DNA of 64,000 nucleotides from contig CAWHBM010000001.1 of assembly GCA_963827725.1 (NCBI GenBank), positions 1,922,001-1,986,000 of the forward strand. Direction: 5' to 3'. Within the stretch, counting starts at the first letter, position 1. Every line of letters begins with the position of its first letter. Below are positions 18,961-27,886 of this stretch, in pieces. This stretch comes from VAXT01 sp963827725 (GTDB taxonomy: Bacteria; Actinomycetota; Thermoleophilia; Gaiellales; Gaiellaceae). The notes below the pieces were generated by a model, which saw nothing but the letters and a program-made list of their open reading frames with translations, had not been told where the DNA came from and searched no databases. Made by a program: the position numbers and the translations under genes.

Positions 18961-19214
18961 GGCGAAGCGTGACGCCCCCGTGCGAAGGTCTCGCCGTGCT
19001 CGTCGAGATCTCCGAGCCAGCGGAGCCGGCCCTACGCGGCAGGGCCGGCCCGCTGACGTACGCGCGACCCCGTCTCCTCCGGACCGCGGGCTCGTCGTCG
19101 CACTGATCCAAGCGCACAACGGGGAAGACCAGATCTAGGCAGCGATTCGCGATCCGGGGGGAGAAAGGATCGCCGCCGGATCTGGTCTTCGTCCGCGCGA
19201 CCCGCCGGTGAATC
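18945..19214 (+). pseudogene. Family 2 glycosyltransferase remnant
   Basis: GLVVALIQAHNGEDQI, ending in TAG at 19136-19138, matches RVLALIPANNDEDQI of the glycosyltransferase at 29684. After the stop, a frame giving PPDLVFVRA matches its PPDAIFVLA. The upstream 16-mer TGACCCGAATGCGTCA is also shared with that gene. So this is the degenerate 5' end of a paralogous gene. A GTG near 18991 would be the old start, but the frame is broken twice. Nothing beyond about 19214 resembles the rest of the gene. Confidence 0.6.
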
Positions 19215-19317
19215 CCCACCTGGCTCTGACCGCGCGCCAGACCGAGGGCCTGAATTGACTCATCTGCGTCTAGCGGGGGCAAGTCGTTCTCCGAAAGGCT
19301 TGTTCGGCGGCGCTAGG

Positions 19318-19342
19318 CTCCTGCGGGGCCGCACCGCGGGAG
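19318..19342 (-). terminator. Hairpin downstream of dihydropyrimidinase
   Basis: CTCCTGCGG and CCGCGGGAG pair over 9 bp around a 7-nt loop, 22 nt after the hydA stop. There is no T-run, so intrinsic termination is only possible. Confidence 0.3.
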
Positions 19343-19363
19343 TCTTCGCCGCTGAGGCACGAG

Positions 19364-20783
19364 CTATCGGATTTGCGGTGAGAAAGCTTGGCTGCGCAGC
19401 TCTTCGCCGAAGCGCGCTCGTCGGATGAACTCTCCCACGCCTGGCTGCGCGACGAGCTCATCTCCCTCGACCAGCACGCGGCCTCGTAGCAGGACGACCT
19501 CTGGCGCGCCGGTGACCTCCGTGCCCTCGAAGATGTTGTAGTCGCTCTTCGAATGGTGCGTGGCGGCTGAGATCGTCACCTTGCGCTCCGGGTCGAAGAC
19601 GACGAGGTCGGCATCCGAGCCGACGGCGATCGTGCCCTTGCGCGGGTACAGGCCGAAGTAGCGCGCCGGGTTCGTCGAGAGCAGCTCGACCATCCGGTTC
19701 AGCGAGATCTTCCCGGCCCGCACGCCGAACTCGTGGATCATCTGCCAGCCGGTTCTCCAGGCCGGGGGCGCCGTTTGGGATCTTCGAGAAATCGTCGCGG
19801 CCCATCGTCTTCTGGCCGTCCCACAGGAACGCGCAATGGTCGGTCGAGATCACCGACAGCACGTCGCTCTCGACCGCACGCCACAGCTCCTCCTGGTTCT
19901 CCTTCGCCCGCGGCGGGGGCGTGTACACGTACTTCGCGCCCTCGAAGTCGGGCCTGTCCAAGAAGCTCTCGTCGATGAAGAAGTACTGCGTGCACGTCTC
20001 GCCCCACACGTCCCAGCCCTTCTCGCGCGCGAGCTCGATCGGCTCGACCGACTCCCGGCACGAGACATGCACTACGTACAGCTTGCATCCGGCGACACGC
20101 GCAAGCTGGATCGCCCGGTTCGTCGCCTCGCCCTCGGTCTCCGGCGGGCGCGTCAGCGCGTGGTAGCGCGGCTCGGTGTGCCCCGCAGCCAGCGCCTCCT
20201 TCACCAGCACGTCGATCGCGTCGCCGTTCTCCGCATGCACCATCACGACCGCACCCGTCTCGGCGGCGACCTGCATGACCCGGAAGAGCGTCTCGTCGTC
20301 GACCATCAGCGCGCCCTTGTAGGCCATGAAGAGCTTGTAGCTCGTGATCCCCTGGTCGGGGAGCGTCGCGAGCTCCTCGAGCGTGCCGCCCTCCTTCAGG
20401 TCGGTGACCGCCATGTGGTACCCCATGTCGATTACCTGCTTGCCGTTCGCCTTCGCCTTCCACTCCTCGAAGGCCTCGGAGAACGACTTGCCCGGCGGCT
20501 GGATGATGAAGTCGACGTGCGTGGTCGTCCCGCCGAAGGCCGCTGAGGTCTGTCCGGACTCGACGTCGTCGATCGTGACCGTGCCGCCGAAGGGCATGTC
20601 GAGGTGCGTGTGCGGGTCGACGCCGCCCGGGAGCACGCAGCGGCCGGTCGCGTCGATCACCTTGTCCGCGGGGTGGTCGAGCGACTCGCCGATCTGCGTC
20701 ACCGTCTCGTCCTCGACGTAGATGTCGGCGACGTAGTCGTCGTCCGCGGTGACGATTCGCCCGCCTTTGATCAGTACGGACAT
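19364..20783 (-). CDS. hydA: Dihydropyrimidinase / D-hydantoinase (one frameshift)
   Basis: This amidohydrolase opens dihydrouracil/hydantoin rings. Metal ligands are HTHLD, the carbamylated Lys in SYKLFMAYKGALMVDD, MVHAEN, VVHVS and the catalytic Asp in ISTDHCAF. The N-terminus (MSVLIKGGRIVTADDDY) fixes the ATG at 20783. After GLENRL the frame is lost by one extra G near 19746. The continuation (QMIHEFGVRAGKISLNRMVEL, then GSDADLVVFDPE) is complete, so a consensus insertion is likely. It is divergent, 25 nt apart, from an M20 amidohydrolase that would act next in reductive pyrimidine or hydantoin degradation. Confidence 0.9.
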
Positions 20784-20808
20784 CGCGTCAAGTTTAGGCT
20801 CGCACGCG

Positions 20809-22032
20809 ATGCCACTCGATCCGAGCCGCACCGTCGCCGAGCTCCGCGAGCTGCAGGAGCTGACCGGCGACGAGAACGGCGCCCAGCGCGTCGCCTGGAC
20901 CGAGACCTGGGTGCGCGCGAAGGAGTGGCTGGACGAGAAGGTTCCGCTCGAAGCCGAGGTCGACGAGGCCGGCAACCAGTGGTGGACGCTGACAGGGAGC
21001 TCCGACAAGGCGGTGCTGATCGGCGGTCACATCGACTCAGTGCCGAACGGCGGCTGGCTCGACGGCGCGCTGAACGTCGTGGCCGGGGTCGAGGTGATGC
21101 GGCGACTCGTCGAGGAGGGTGAGCCCGCGGCGACGGTTCGCCTCGTCAACTGGGCCGACGAGGAGGGTGCCAGGTTCGGTCGCTCACTCTTTGGCTCGAG
21201 TGCCGCCGCCAGGTCGATGGGCGACCAGGACGAGCTGCGCACCCGCAAGGATGCTGAAGGCAACGCGCTGCCCGAGGTCCTCGCCGAGCACGGGGTCGAT
21301 CTCAACGGAGCGATTGACGCAGATCTCAAGAACGCGGCCGCTTACCTGGAACTGCACATCGAGCAGGGCCCAGTGCTCGAGTCGCTCGATCTCCCGCTCG
21401 GCGTTGTCCTCGGCACGTTCGGCGTCGAGCGCCACCAGGTCACCTTCCGTGGCCAGGCCGCCCACGCGGGCTCGACGCCGATGGACGCGCGCCGCGACGC
21501 GCTTGCCGGCGCGGCGAAGCTCGAGCTCGAGATCCGCGAAATCGCCAAAAAGGCAGGCGGCGTCTGCACGATTGGCAGCGTCGTCACGAGGCCCGGCATC
21601 GTGACGTCGGTCGTCGAGACAGCCGAGTGCCTGCTCGACCAGCGGCACCTTGAGGCGGAGACGCTCGCGGCGATGCTCGACGAGGCGAAGTCAGCGTCCG
21701 AGCGCATCGCGAAGGACGAGGACATCGAGGTCGACTGGAAACGCATCTGGCAGATCGAGCCGATCCTCTTCGACGACGACCTGATCGAACTTGCAGACGA
21801 GGCAGTCCAAGAGGTGGCCGGCGTCTCCCACCGCCTCCCGAGTGGCCCGCTGCACGACGCAGCCGAGGTCGCCCGGGCGGGAGTCCCGACCGTGATGCTC
21901 TTCGTCCAAAGCCTGCGCGGCCTCTCGCACACGAAGCTCGAGGACACGAAGGTGGAGCACCTCGAGCTCGCCGTCCAGGCGCTTGACCGCCTCACCGACA
22001 AGACGATCGCCTCGGTCGCGTCGGGCTCCTAG
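20809..22032 (+). CDS. M20 amidohydrolase (beta-ureidopropionase / N-carbamoyl-amino-acid hydrolase type)
   Basis: This 407-residue protein has the M20/Zn-hydrolase signatures LIGGHIDSVPNGGWLDGALNVVAG (His and Asp ligands), NWADEEGARFG (Glu ligand) and ELHIEQGPVLE, then AHAGSTPMDARRD and LPSGPLHDAA. This is the N-carbamoyl-beta-alanine / allantoate / L-carbamoylase group. Next to dihydropyrimidinase it most likely hydrolyses N-carbamoyl-beta-alanine or carbamoyl amino acids, releasing CO2 and ammonia. The ATG at 20809 follows a 25-nt divergent gap. The stop overlaps the convergent BNR gene stop. Confidence 0.88.
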   Translation: MPLDPSRTVAELRELQELTGDENGAQRVAWTETWVRAKEWLDEKVPLEAEVDEAGNQWWTLTGSSDKAVLIGGHIDSVPNGGWLDGALNVVAGVEVMRRLVEEGEPAATVRLVNWADEEGARFGRSLFGSSAAARSMGDQDELRTRKDAEGNALPEVLAEHGVDLNGAIDADLKNAAAYLELHIEQGPVLESLDLPLGVVLGTFGVERHQVTFRGQAAHAGSTPMDARRDALAGAAKLELEIREIAKKAGGVCTIGSVVTRPGIVTSVVETAECLLDQRHLEAETLAAMLDEAKSASERIAKDEDIEVDWKRIWQIEPILFDDDLIELADEAVQEVAGVSHRLPSGPLHDAAEVARAGVPTVMLFVQSLRGLSHTKLEDTKVEHLELAVQALDRLTDKTIASVASGS

Positions 22033-25000
22033 CGCTTCTTCTTGCCCCTGCTGACGACGAGCTTGACCCTCCCGCCGCTGGCAAGCCTGGTTCCCGGCGC
22101 CGGCCTCTGCGAGATGACCGTCCCCTTCCGCTTGGCGGAATAAGCCCTTCTGATCGATCCAACGGAGCACCGGGCCGCTCGGATCAGGCGCTTCGCTGCA
22201 GCGAGCGTCCTGCGCGTCAGCCTCGGAACGACGCATCTCCGCGCTGCCGGGGGGCTGGCGTTGGCGTTGAAGACCGCCGTCGCCGAGCGTGGGCCGGTCA
22301 TCGTCAGCATGCACGGCCCGGTGCCTGAGCACCCGCTCGTCCAGCCCGCGAAGCTCGAGCCCACGGCAGGGAGCGCGGTGAGCGTGACCTCGGTGCCGTA
22401 GAGGAAGTCGTGCGCGCAAGTCGGGCCGCAGTCGATGCCCGCCGGGCTCGAGCTGATGGTGCCGGCGCCGCTTCCGGTCTTGTCCACGCTGAGGGCGAAG
22501 GAGAGGAGTGCGAAAGTCGCGGTCGCCGAGCGCTCCTCGCTCATCGTGAGCGTGCACGTGCCGGTTCCCGAGCACGCGCCCGACCAGCCCGTGAACGTCG
22601 CGCCGGTGTGGGCCGTCGCCGTCAGCGTGACCGACGTGCCGTGCTCGAAGACGTGCGTGCAGGTCGGGCCGCAGTTGATCCCCGCGGGGCTGGAGGTGAC
22701 CGTTCCGTTGCCGGCGCCCGCTTTGCTCACCGTCAGCGTCTTCGGAGCAAGCGCAAAGTCGGCCGTGACGGAGTGATCGGCGCTCATCGTCAGCTGACAC
22801 GTGCCCGTGCCGGAACAGGCCCCGCCCCAACCGGTGAACACCGAGCCGGCAGCCGGCGTCGCCGTCAGCGTGACCGACGTGCCGTGCGCGAAGGCGTGCG
22901 TGCAGGTCGGGCCGCAATCGATCCCTGCGGGGCTGGAGGTGACCGTTCCGGTTCCGGCGCCCGTTTTGCTCACGGTCAACGTCTTCGGAGCAAGCGCGAA
23001 GTTGGCCGTGACGGAGTGATCGGCGCTCATCGTCAGCTGACACGTGCCCGTGCCGGAACAGGCCCCGCTCCACCCGGTGAAGACCGAGCCGTCCGCCGGC
23101 GCCGCCGTCAGCGTGACCGACGTGCCGTGCTCGAAGGCGTGCGTGCAGATCGGGCCGCAATCGATCCCCGCGGGGTCGCTCGTGACCGTTCCGGTTCCGG
23201 CGCCCGTTTTGCTCACGGTCAACGTCTTCGGAGCAAGCGCGAAGTTGGCCGTGACGGACTGATCGCCGCTCATAGTCAACTGGCACGTGCCCGTGCCGGA
23301 ACAGGCCCCGCCCCAACCGGAGAACAACGAGCCCTCCGCCGGCGTCGCCGTCAGGGTGACAACCGTGCCCAGGCCGAACTCGTACTCGCAGGTCGAGCCG
23401 CAGTCGATCCCCGGGGGATCGCTCGTGACCGTCCCAGAGCCCACTCCGCTCCTCGTGACCGCCAGCGTCCGGGTCGTGCGAGGCGAAAGCACGGGAGCGC
23501 GATACATCCCACGGCCGTGCGTGGCGGCCAGCAGCTTGTCCGCGACCGGGTCGAGCTTGACGTCCACGACCATCAGCGACGGCAGCCCCGTCGAGGTGTT
23601 GTTCCAGGTCGCCCCGCCGTTCTGAGACCAGAAGACGCCGACGTCGGTCGCCACGTACAGGGTCGCCGGCGAGGTTCGCCAGTCGATCTCGATCGCGTTG
23701 GCGGGCGCATTCGGGAAATTCGCCGAGATGTTCGACCAGTGCGCGCCGTAGTCGGTCGTCTTGAAGACGTGCCCGGTGCCGCCGGCTGGATCGAAGCCCG
23801 AAGCGGTGACGTAGGCCGTGCCGGGATCGCCCGGCATAGTCTCGATCTCGGTGAAGATCCGGTTGGGAAGTCCGTTCTGCTGCGTTTCAGTCCAGGTCGG
23901 CGATCCCGCCGTCGCGTTCGTCGTCAGCTCGAGTCGGCCATTGTTAGTGCCGGCATAGAGGACGTCCAGGCTCGTCGTCACGCCGATCGCCTGCACGGCG
24001 AACGACGGGTCGACGCCGAAGTGCGGGCTGATCGGGTTCCAGGTCGTCGCCCCGTCCGTCGTGCGCCAGACGCGCGTCGAGGCGAAGTAGAGCCGCAGCG
24101 TGTCGGTCGGGTCCTTGACGAGCGGCGGGTGGAAGTTGAAGAACTCGTTGGGGTCTTCCTTGGCGCGCATGTCCGCAAACCCGTCGGCGTCGAAAGTGAC
24201 GCCGTCGTTCGTCGTCCTCAGGATCAGGTCGAAGGAGCACGCGAAGTAACCGACGTCGGGTAGCGAGGGGCGCCACGCCACTGCACCACCATCGTTACAA
24301 ACCATGACACGCCAGGAACCGTCGGGTCTGCGGCGGACGGTATGCGTGTCCTGTGTTCCTCCGAAAATAGGCCCGTCGGCGTCGGCCTCACCCGCAATGC
24401 CCCACTCGAACTGGGTGATGGGGAGGTCCGAGTTCAAATTCGCGAGCGAGCCGTCGGTGGAGCGTCGAAAGACGCCACCGTCGTTGCCGATCCAAGTGTG
24501 CCCGGCCGTGTCGGATGCAAACGCGTTGTAGTCGGCGTGTCCCCAGTCGCTCCACGTCCACGTCTGTCCGTAGTCCGTCGACCTGTACGCCGTGACGGAG
24601 CCGAGATAGACCGTGCCGGCATCCGATGGGTCGACTGCGATCGAAAGCCGCTTGTTGCAAACGCCGATACTGCCGCCGCCATACCCGCAGAGATTCGACT
24701 CGGGGATCGGCGGCGGGAGCTGCGCCCACGACGTTCCGCCGTTGGCCGACGTGTAGAGGCCGAGGAGGTTGCCGTAGTCAGCGGCCCGCGTGCTCGAGAG
24801 GACGGCATAGATGCGGTTTCGGTCGGTCGGAGCGGTTGCGATCTCCGTGCGCCCGTTTCCCGTCGTCGGCAGGCCGCCCGCGAGCCGCGTCCACGATGCC
24901 CCGTCGTTGGTCGACCTGAAGATGTTGCCGCCGGCGTGGTCCGGATCGTCGCCGTGGACAGTTGCGAACCAAGTCCCGGCGCCACCCGGCGCGACGTCGA

Positions 25001-25928
25001 AGGCGCCCGTTGTCGTGATCCGCGGATCGCCGTTCGGCCAGATCTGCGGGCTCCAGGTGTCGGAGTCGTCGGTGAGCGTTCGCGTCCAGGTGGCACCGCC
25101 GTCGGTCGAGCGGTACACGCCTCCGACGCAGGAGCGAATCCAGCGCCCCACTCGAACGGCCGATGCGAGGACGACGCCGCCCCGGATCTCGAGATCGGCG
25201 ACGTAGCAGGTGTCGAAGAGCGCACCGCCCAGCTTCGCCCAGGCGCCGCCCGCATTCGTGGACTTGAAGATCCCGCCGCCGAAGTAGGAGTCGATCGAAA
25301 GGTTCGCCTCGCCCGTTCCGGCGTAGACCGTGTTCGAGTCGGCCGGATCGACGGCTAGCGAGCCAATCGCGAGCCCGGTTCCGCCGGCGCCGATCGCGTC
25401 GTCGAAGACGGGCGTCCAATGGTCACCCGCGTCGGTCGTCTTCCAGACGCCTCCCTGCGCGGCGCCGACGTAAGTGACCATCCCGTCTCCGACGGGCGCG
25501 AGCGCTGTGACGCGGCCGGCCGCGTAGAGGTTTCCTTGCTCGTCGCCGATCGGCTCTGGCCCGATCGAGGTCCAGTCGAGCGAGGGCGGCAGAAGGGCCG
25601 TCTCGGAGGAGTCGGTGTTGGCCGAGAACAGCTCGAGCCTGTGCGCTTGGCGAGTCGCCCTTTTGAGTGCTCGTGGCGGGATCTCGGCGGCCGGGTACGC
25701 GCGTTGGCGCTGGAACCATTCCGCCCGCGAGGCCGGCTGCTCTCCCAGCGGACCTGCTACTCCCTCGGACGCCTCCAACTCGATACCGGGCTCAAGCCAA
25801 GGCGCAGGGTGGTTTGCGCCAGAACCAGAAATAGAAGGCGAAAATATGGTCGCGGCGGCGACCGCGCCAAAGAGCGCGAGTCCAGCCAAGATCCTGAGTA
25901 GGCGTGACCCCAAATTCCCTCCCGCCAA
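22029..25928 (-). CDS. Large secreted BNR-propeller / Cys-repeat / PASTA protein
   Basis: This 1,299-residue protein starts with a signal-type segment (LLRILAGLALFGAVAAATIF). A roughly 700-residue region of sialidase/VPS10-like BNR blades follows (GGVWKTTDAGDHWTPVF, GGIFKSTNAGGAWAKLG, GVYRSTDGGATWTR and many more). Then come five 81-residue repeats, most with four Cys (DCGPTC, then GACSGTGTC). The C-terminus is one PASTA-like domain (CVVPRLTRRTLAAAKRLI, then GTVISQRPAPGTRL) and a KKKR end. PASTA domains bind peptidoglycan or muropeptides, so cell-wall attachment is plausible. No kinase domain is present. The start is TTG at 25928; a TTG 15 nt further in is possible. No neighbour suggests a pathway. 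Confidence 0.8.
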   Translation of the reverse strand: MAGGNLGSRLLRILAGLALFGAVAAATIFSPSISGSGANHPAPWLEPGIELEASEGVAGPLGEQPASRAEWFQRQRAYPAAEIPPRALKRATRQAHRLELFSANTDSSETALLPPSLDWTSIGPEPIGDEQGNLYAAGRVTALAPVGDGMVTYVGAAQGGVWKTTDAGDHWTPVFDDAIGAGGTGLAIGSLAVDPADSNTVYAGTGEANLSIDSYFGGGIFKSTNAGGAWAKLGGALFDTCYVADLEIRGGVVLASAVRVGRWIRSCVGGVYRSTDGGATWTRTLTDDSDTWSPQIWPNGDPRITTTGAFDVAPGGAGTWFATVHGDDPDHAGGNIFRSTNDGASWTRLAGGLPTTGNGRTEIATAPTDRNRIYAVLSSTRAADYGNLLGLYTSANGGTSWAQLPPPIPESNLCGYGGGSIGVCNKRLSIAVDPSDAGTVYLGSVTAYRSTDYGQTWTWSDWGHADYNAFASDTAGHTWIGNDGGVFRRSTDGSLANLNSDLPITQFEWGIAGEADADGPIFGGTQDTHTVRRRPDGSWRVMVCNDGGAVAWRPSLPDVGYFACSFDLILRTTNDGVTFDADGFADMRAKEDPNEFFNFHPPLVKDPTDTLRLYFASTRVWRTTDGATTWNPISPHFGVDPSFAVQAIGVTTSLDVLYAGTNNGRLELTTNATAGSPTWTETQQNGLPNRIFTEIETMPGDPGTAYVTASGFDPAGGTGHVFKTTDYGAHWSNISANFPNAPANAIEIDWRTSPATLYVATDVGVFWSQNGGATWNNTSTGLPSLMVVDVKLDPVADKLLAATHGRGMYRAPVLSPRTTRTLAVTRSGVGSGTVTSDPPGIDCGSTCEYEFGLGTVVTLTATPAEGSLFSGWGGACSGTGTCQLTMSGDQSVTANFALAPKTLTVSKTGAGTGTVTSDPAGIDCGPICTHAFEHGTSVTLTAAPADGSVFTGWSGACSGTGTCQLTMSADHSVTANFALAPKTLTVSKTGAGTGTVTSSPAGIDCGPTCTHAFAHGTSVTLTATPAAGSVFTGWGGACSGTGTCQLTMSADHSVTADFALAPKTLTVSKAGAGNGTVTSSPAGINCGPTCTHVFEHGTSVTLTATAHTGATFTGWSGACSGTGTCTLTMSEERSATATFALLSFALSVDKTGSGAGTISSSPAGIDCGPTCAHDFLYGTEVTLTALPAVGSSFAGWTSGCSGTGPCMLTMTGPRSATAVFNANASPPAARRCVVPRLTRRTLAAAKRLIRAARCSVGSIRRAYSAKRKGTVISQRPAPGTRLASGGRVKLVVSRGKKKR
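22265..23470 (-). repeat. Five tandem 243-bp repeats in the BNR-PASTA gene
   Basis: Successive copies of 81 codons encode L-x-V-x-K-x-G-x-G-x-G-T-V-T-S-x-P-x-G-I-x-C-G-x-x-C and then F-x-G-W-x-x-x-C-S-G-T-G-x-C. The middle copies are nearly identical at the nucleotide level (for example 22800-23040 and 23043-23283), pointing to recent duplication or gene conversion. Confidence 0.85.
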
Positions 25929-26186
25929 AAAGGCGTGCCGCAGTGGAACCTCGGGCCACTGTAGCGCCGACCGATAGGAAGTTCAATGGGCCCGAACGGC
26001 GAAGGAGGGGGTCGAAAATCCCTCGCGTGGGACGTCGCGGGGCATAAACTCAGGCGTCCGGCACGCTGGCCCAGGTCACGGCTACCTGTCCGGGAAGTAG
26101 CGACTCGACCGCAGGGCTTGACGGTCTCCGCGTGCGCACGCGCGGTCTCTTCTGCGGTGTCTCTTCCTGCGGCTTGTGCGTGATCG

Positions 26187-26801
26187 CTACGCGGGGTCGA
26201 TCTCGCGGCTCAGGATCCACGCGTGCTTGCCGACCTGCCGTCCTCTCGTGAACCCGTACTGCTCGAACAGCTCGGCGGTCGCACTGAACAGGAACCGGCC
26301 TTGTGCTTCCCGTCCGGCGGTTACCTCGGAGATCGCTTCGACGAGACCGCCGCCGGCGGCGGCGATCTGGGCGAGCGCGCCCCCCAGCCCGACCCGCGCG
26401 ACTCCGCGGCCGCGATGGCCTTTGTCGACGAAGATGCAGGTGATCCGCCAGCGCGCACGAGGCGGCGGGTTCTTCAGGTACTCACGCTGGTGCTTGAGCC
26501 CGAGTTCCTCCGGACTGCCGTACTGGCACCAGCCCTGTGCGAGGTCGTCCTCGTCGAAGACGAGTGCGGCATGAGCGCGGCCCGCTCTGACCAGCTCCTC
26601 CTTCTGAGTGCGGGGATCGCTGACGCCGCGCTGGTACTCGGAGTGATGGGCGATGCACCAGCACCCTCCGTAGACCCCGTTGTTGCGCTCGACCAGCTCC
26701 GCAAAGGCGTCCCACGTGGACGCGTCGAGCGGGCGGGTCTCGTAGGAAGCCCCCTCGGCCGGGCTCGCTCCTCCGAATATCTGTGCTGATCGCTTGGCCA
26801 T
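26187..26801 (-). CDS. GNAT-family N-acetyltransferase
   Basis: This 204-residue protein has the acetyl-CoA site as ITCIFVDKGHRGRGVARVGL (R-G-x-G-V-A pattern). N-terminal features are WDAFAELVERNNGVYGGCWC, a context seen in a GNAT subgroup with a GCWC motif. The ATG at 26801 is preferred over the longer upstream frame, which is low-complexity. Substrate unknown. It is divergent from the arr gene. Confidence 0.75.
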   Translation of the reverse strand: MAKRSAQIFGGASPAEGASYETRPLDASTWDAFAELVERNNGVYGGCWCIAHHSEYQRGVSDPRTQKEELVRAGRAHAALVFDEDDLAQGWCQYGSPEELGLKHQREYLKNPPPRARWRITCIFVDKGHRGRGVARVGLGGALAQIAAAGGGLVEAISEVTAGREAQGRFLFSATAELFEQYGFTRGRQVGKHAWILSREIDPA

Positions 26802-26973
26802 CGGCGGCTTCGGTCGAGAGCTTAGTCCCGGGTCGTCGAGAGCAGGCGGAAACGAGAGTGCTCGGGTGGCATTCCGGCACGCTGGCCCAGGCGACACTGC
26901 TGTCCCCGCACGCCAAACCCGAGCACAGTTCTCGCCGTCGCAGTCGCCGCTGTTGCGACGTTAGCATCGTCGC

Positions 26974-27408
26974 ATGAGCGCCTCGCGTGAGCCCGTGCCG
27001 TTCGAGGTGTACGAGGCGGGCCTGTACCTACACGGCACAAAGGCAGACCTCTTGGTGGGCGGCCTGCTGGTTCCGGGGCGCGAATCGAACTTCGAAGCGG
27101 GCCGGGTGATGAACTACGTCTACTTCACAGCAACGCTCGACGCCGCGGTCTGGGGCGCCGAGCTCGCCGGCGGTGAGGGCCGCGGGCGCATCTACATCGT
27201 CGAGCCCACCGGGGAGTTCGAGGACGACCCGAACGTGACCGACAAGAAGTTCCCGGGGAATCCGACGCAGTCCTTCCGTAGCCGCGAGCCGGTGCGCGTC
27301 GTTGGCGAGCTTGTTGACTGGGTTGGTCATCCGCCCGAGAAGCTCGAGGCCATGCGAACAGCACTCGCTGCCTTGCAGCGGGATGGAAAGGCACAGATCG
27401 AGGACTAG
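26974..27408 (+). CDS. arr: Rifampin ADP-ribosyltransferase
   Basis: This 144-residue protein is collinear with the Arr family over its full length: YLHGTKADLLVGGLLVPGR, ESNFEAGRVMNYVYFT, TLDAAVWGAELAGGEGRG, EDDPNVTDKKFPGNPT and WVGHPPEKLEAM. Arr moves ADP-ribose from NAD+ to the C23 hydroxyl of rifamycins and inactivates them. It lies as a single gene between a divergent GNAT and a YCII gene, with no integron or IS in sight, so it looks like a chromosomal intrinsic-resistance gene. Base composition does not differ visibly from its neighbours. Confidence 0.95.
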   Translation: MSASREPVPFEVYEAGLYLHGTKADLLVGGLLVPGRESNFEAGRVMNYVYFTATLDAAVWGAELAGGEGRGRIYIVEPTGEFEDDPNVTDKKFPGNPTQSFRSREPVRVVGELVDWVGHPPEKLEAMRTALAALQRDGKAQIED

Positions 27409-27544
27409 GTCGACTCCCATTCGGCCGTTCGGATGGACATTCCCTAACGCTGTTTCCCAGGACGCCTTAACGAGGATCTAGTTGGGTCGTCGCTCGGGGG
27501 AACTTCCGTAACGCTGGCCCAGGCGATCTCGCGGATGGCCTTGA

Positions 27545-27886
27545 TCAGGGCGTAGAGCCGGGCACGAACTCGCGAACCTCCTGCGCACAACGGCAGGCGA
27601 CGGCGATCCTGCCGGCCCACTCCAGCGCCTCCTCACGTGAGGGAACGTCGACAACCGAGAATCCGCCGATGTACGCCTTGCTCTCAGGGTATGGGCCGTC
27701 GGTGACCGACCCGTCGGTGGCCACAACGCTCACCTCTTCGTGGGAATGCAGCCCGCCGCCGAACACCCAAACGCCTGCGTCCTTTGCCTCTTTCGCCACC
27801 GCATGCGCTGCCTCGGCCACGTCGGGGAGATCCTCCTCGGGAAACGTCATTGCGCCGTCATCGAACGAGATCAGGTACCGCGTCAT
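27545..27886 (-). CDS. YCII/DGPF-family protein
   Basis: This 113-residue ferredoxin-like protein carries TDGPYPESKAYIGGFSVVDV, the D-G-P-x motif of the YCII/DGPF family, together with MTRYLISFDDGAM. Relatives are often paired with ECF sigma factors; none is seen here. Its ATG overlaps the stop of the upstream cupin gene by one base (TGATG), so both are co-translated. Confidence 0.8.
   Translation of the reverse strand: MTRYLISFDDGAMTFPEEDLPDVAEAAHAVAKEAKDAGVWVFGGGLHSHEEVSVVATDGSVTDGPYPESKAYIGGFSVVDVPSREEALEWAGRIAVACRCAQEVREFVPGSTP

Noticed and set aside
22265..23470. Tandem repeats considered as a CRISPR array
   Set aside because: The 243-bp units are in-frame protein repeats without short spacers, and no cas genes are nearby.
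25929..26186. Short plus-strand frame (about 65 codons) between the BNR gene and the GNAT gene
   Set aside because: Arg/Ala-rich product with no start signal; better read as intergenic sequence with one copy of the 13-mer repeat.
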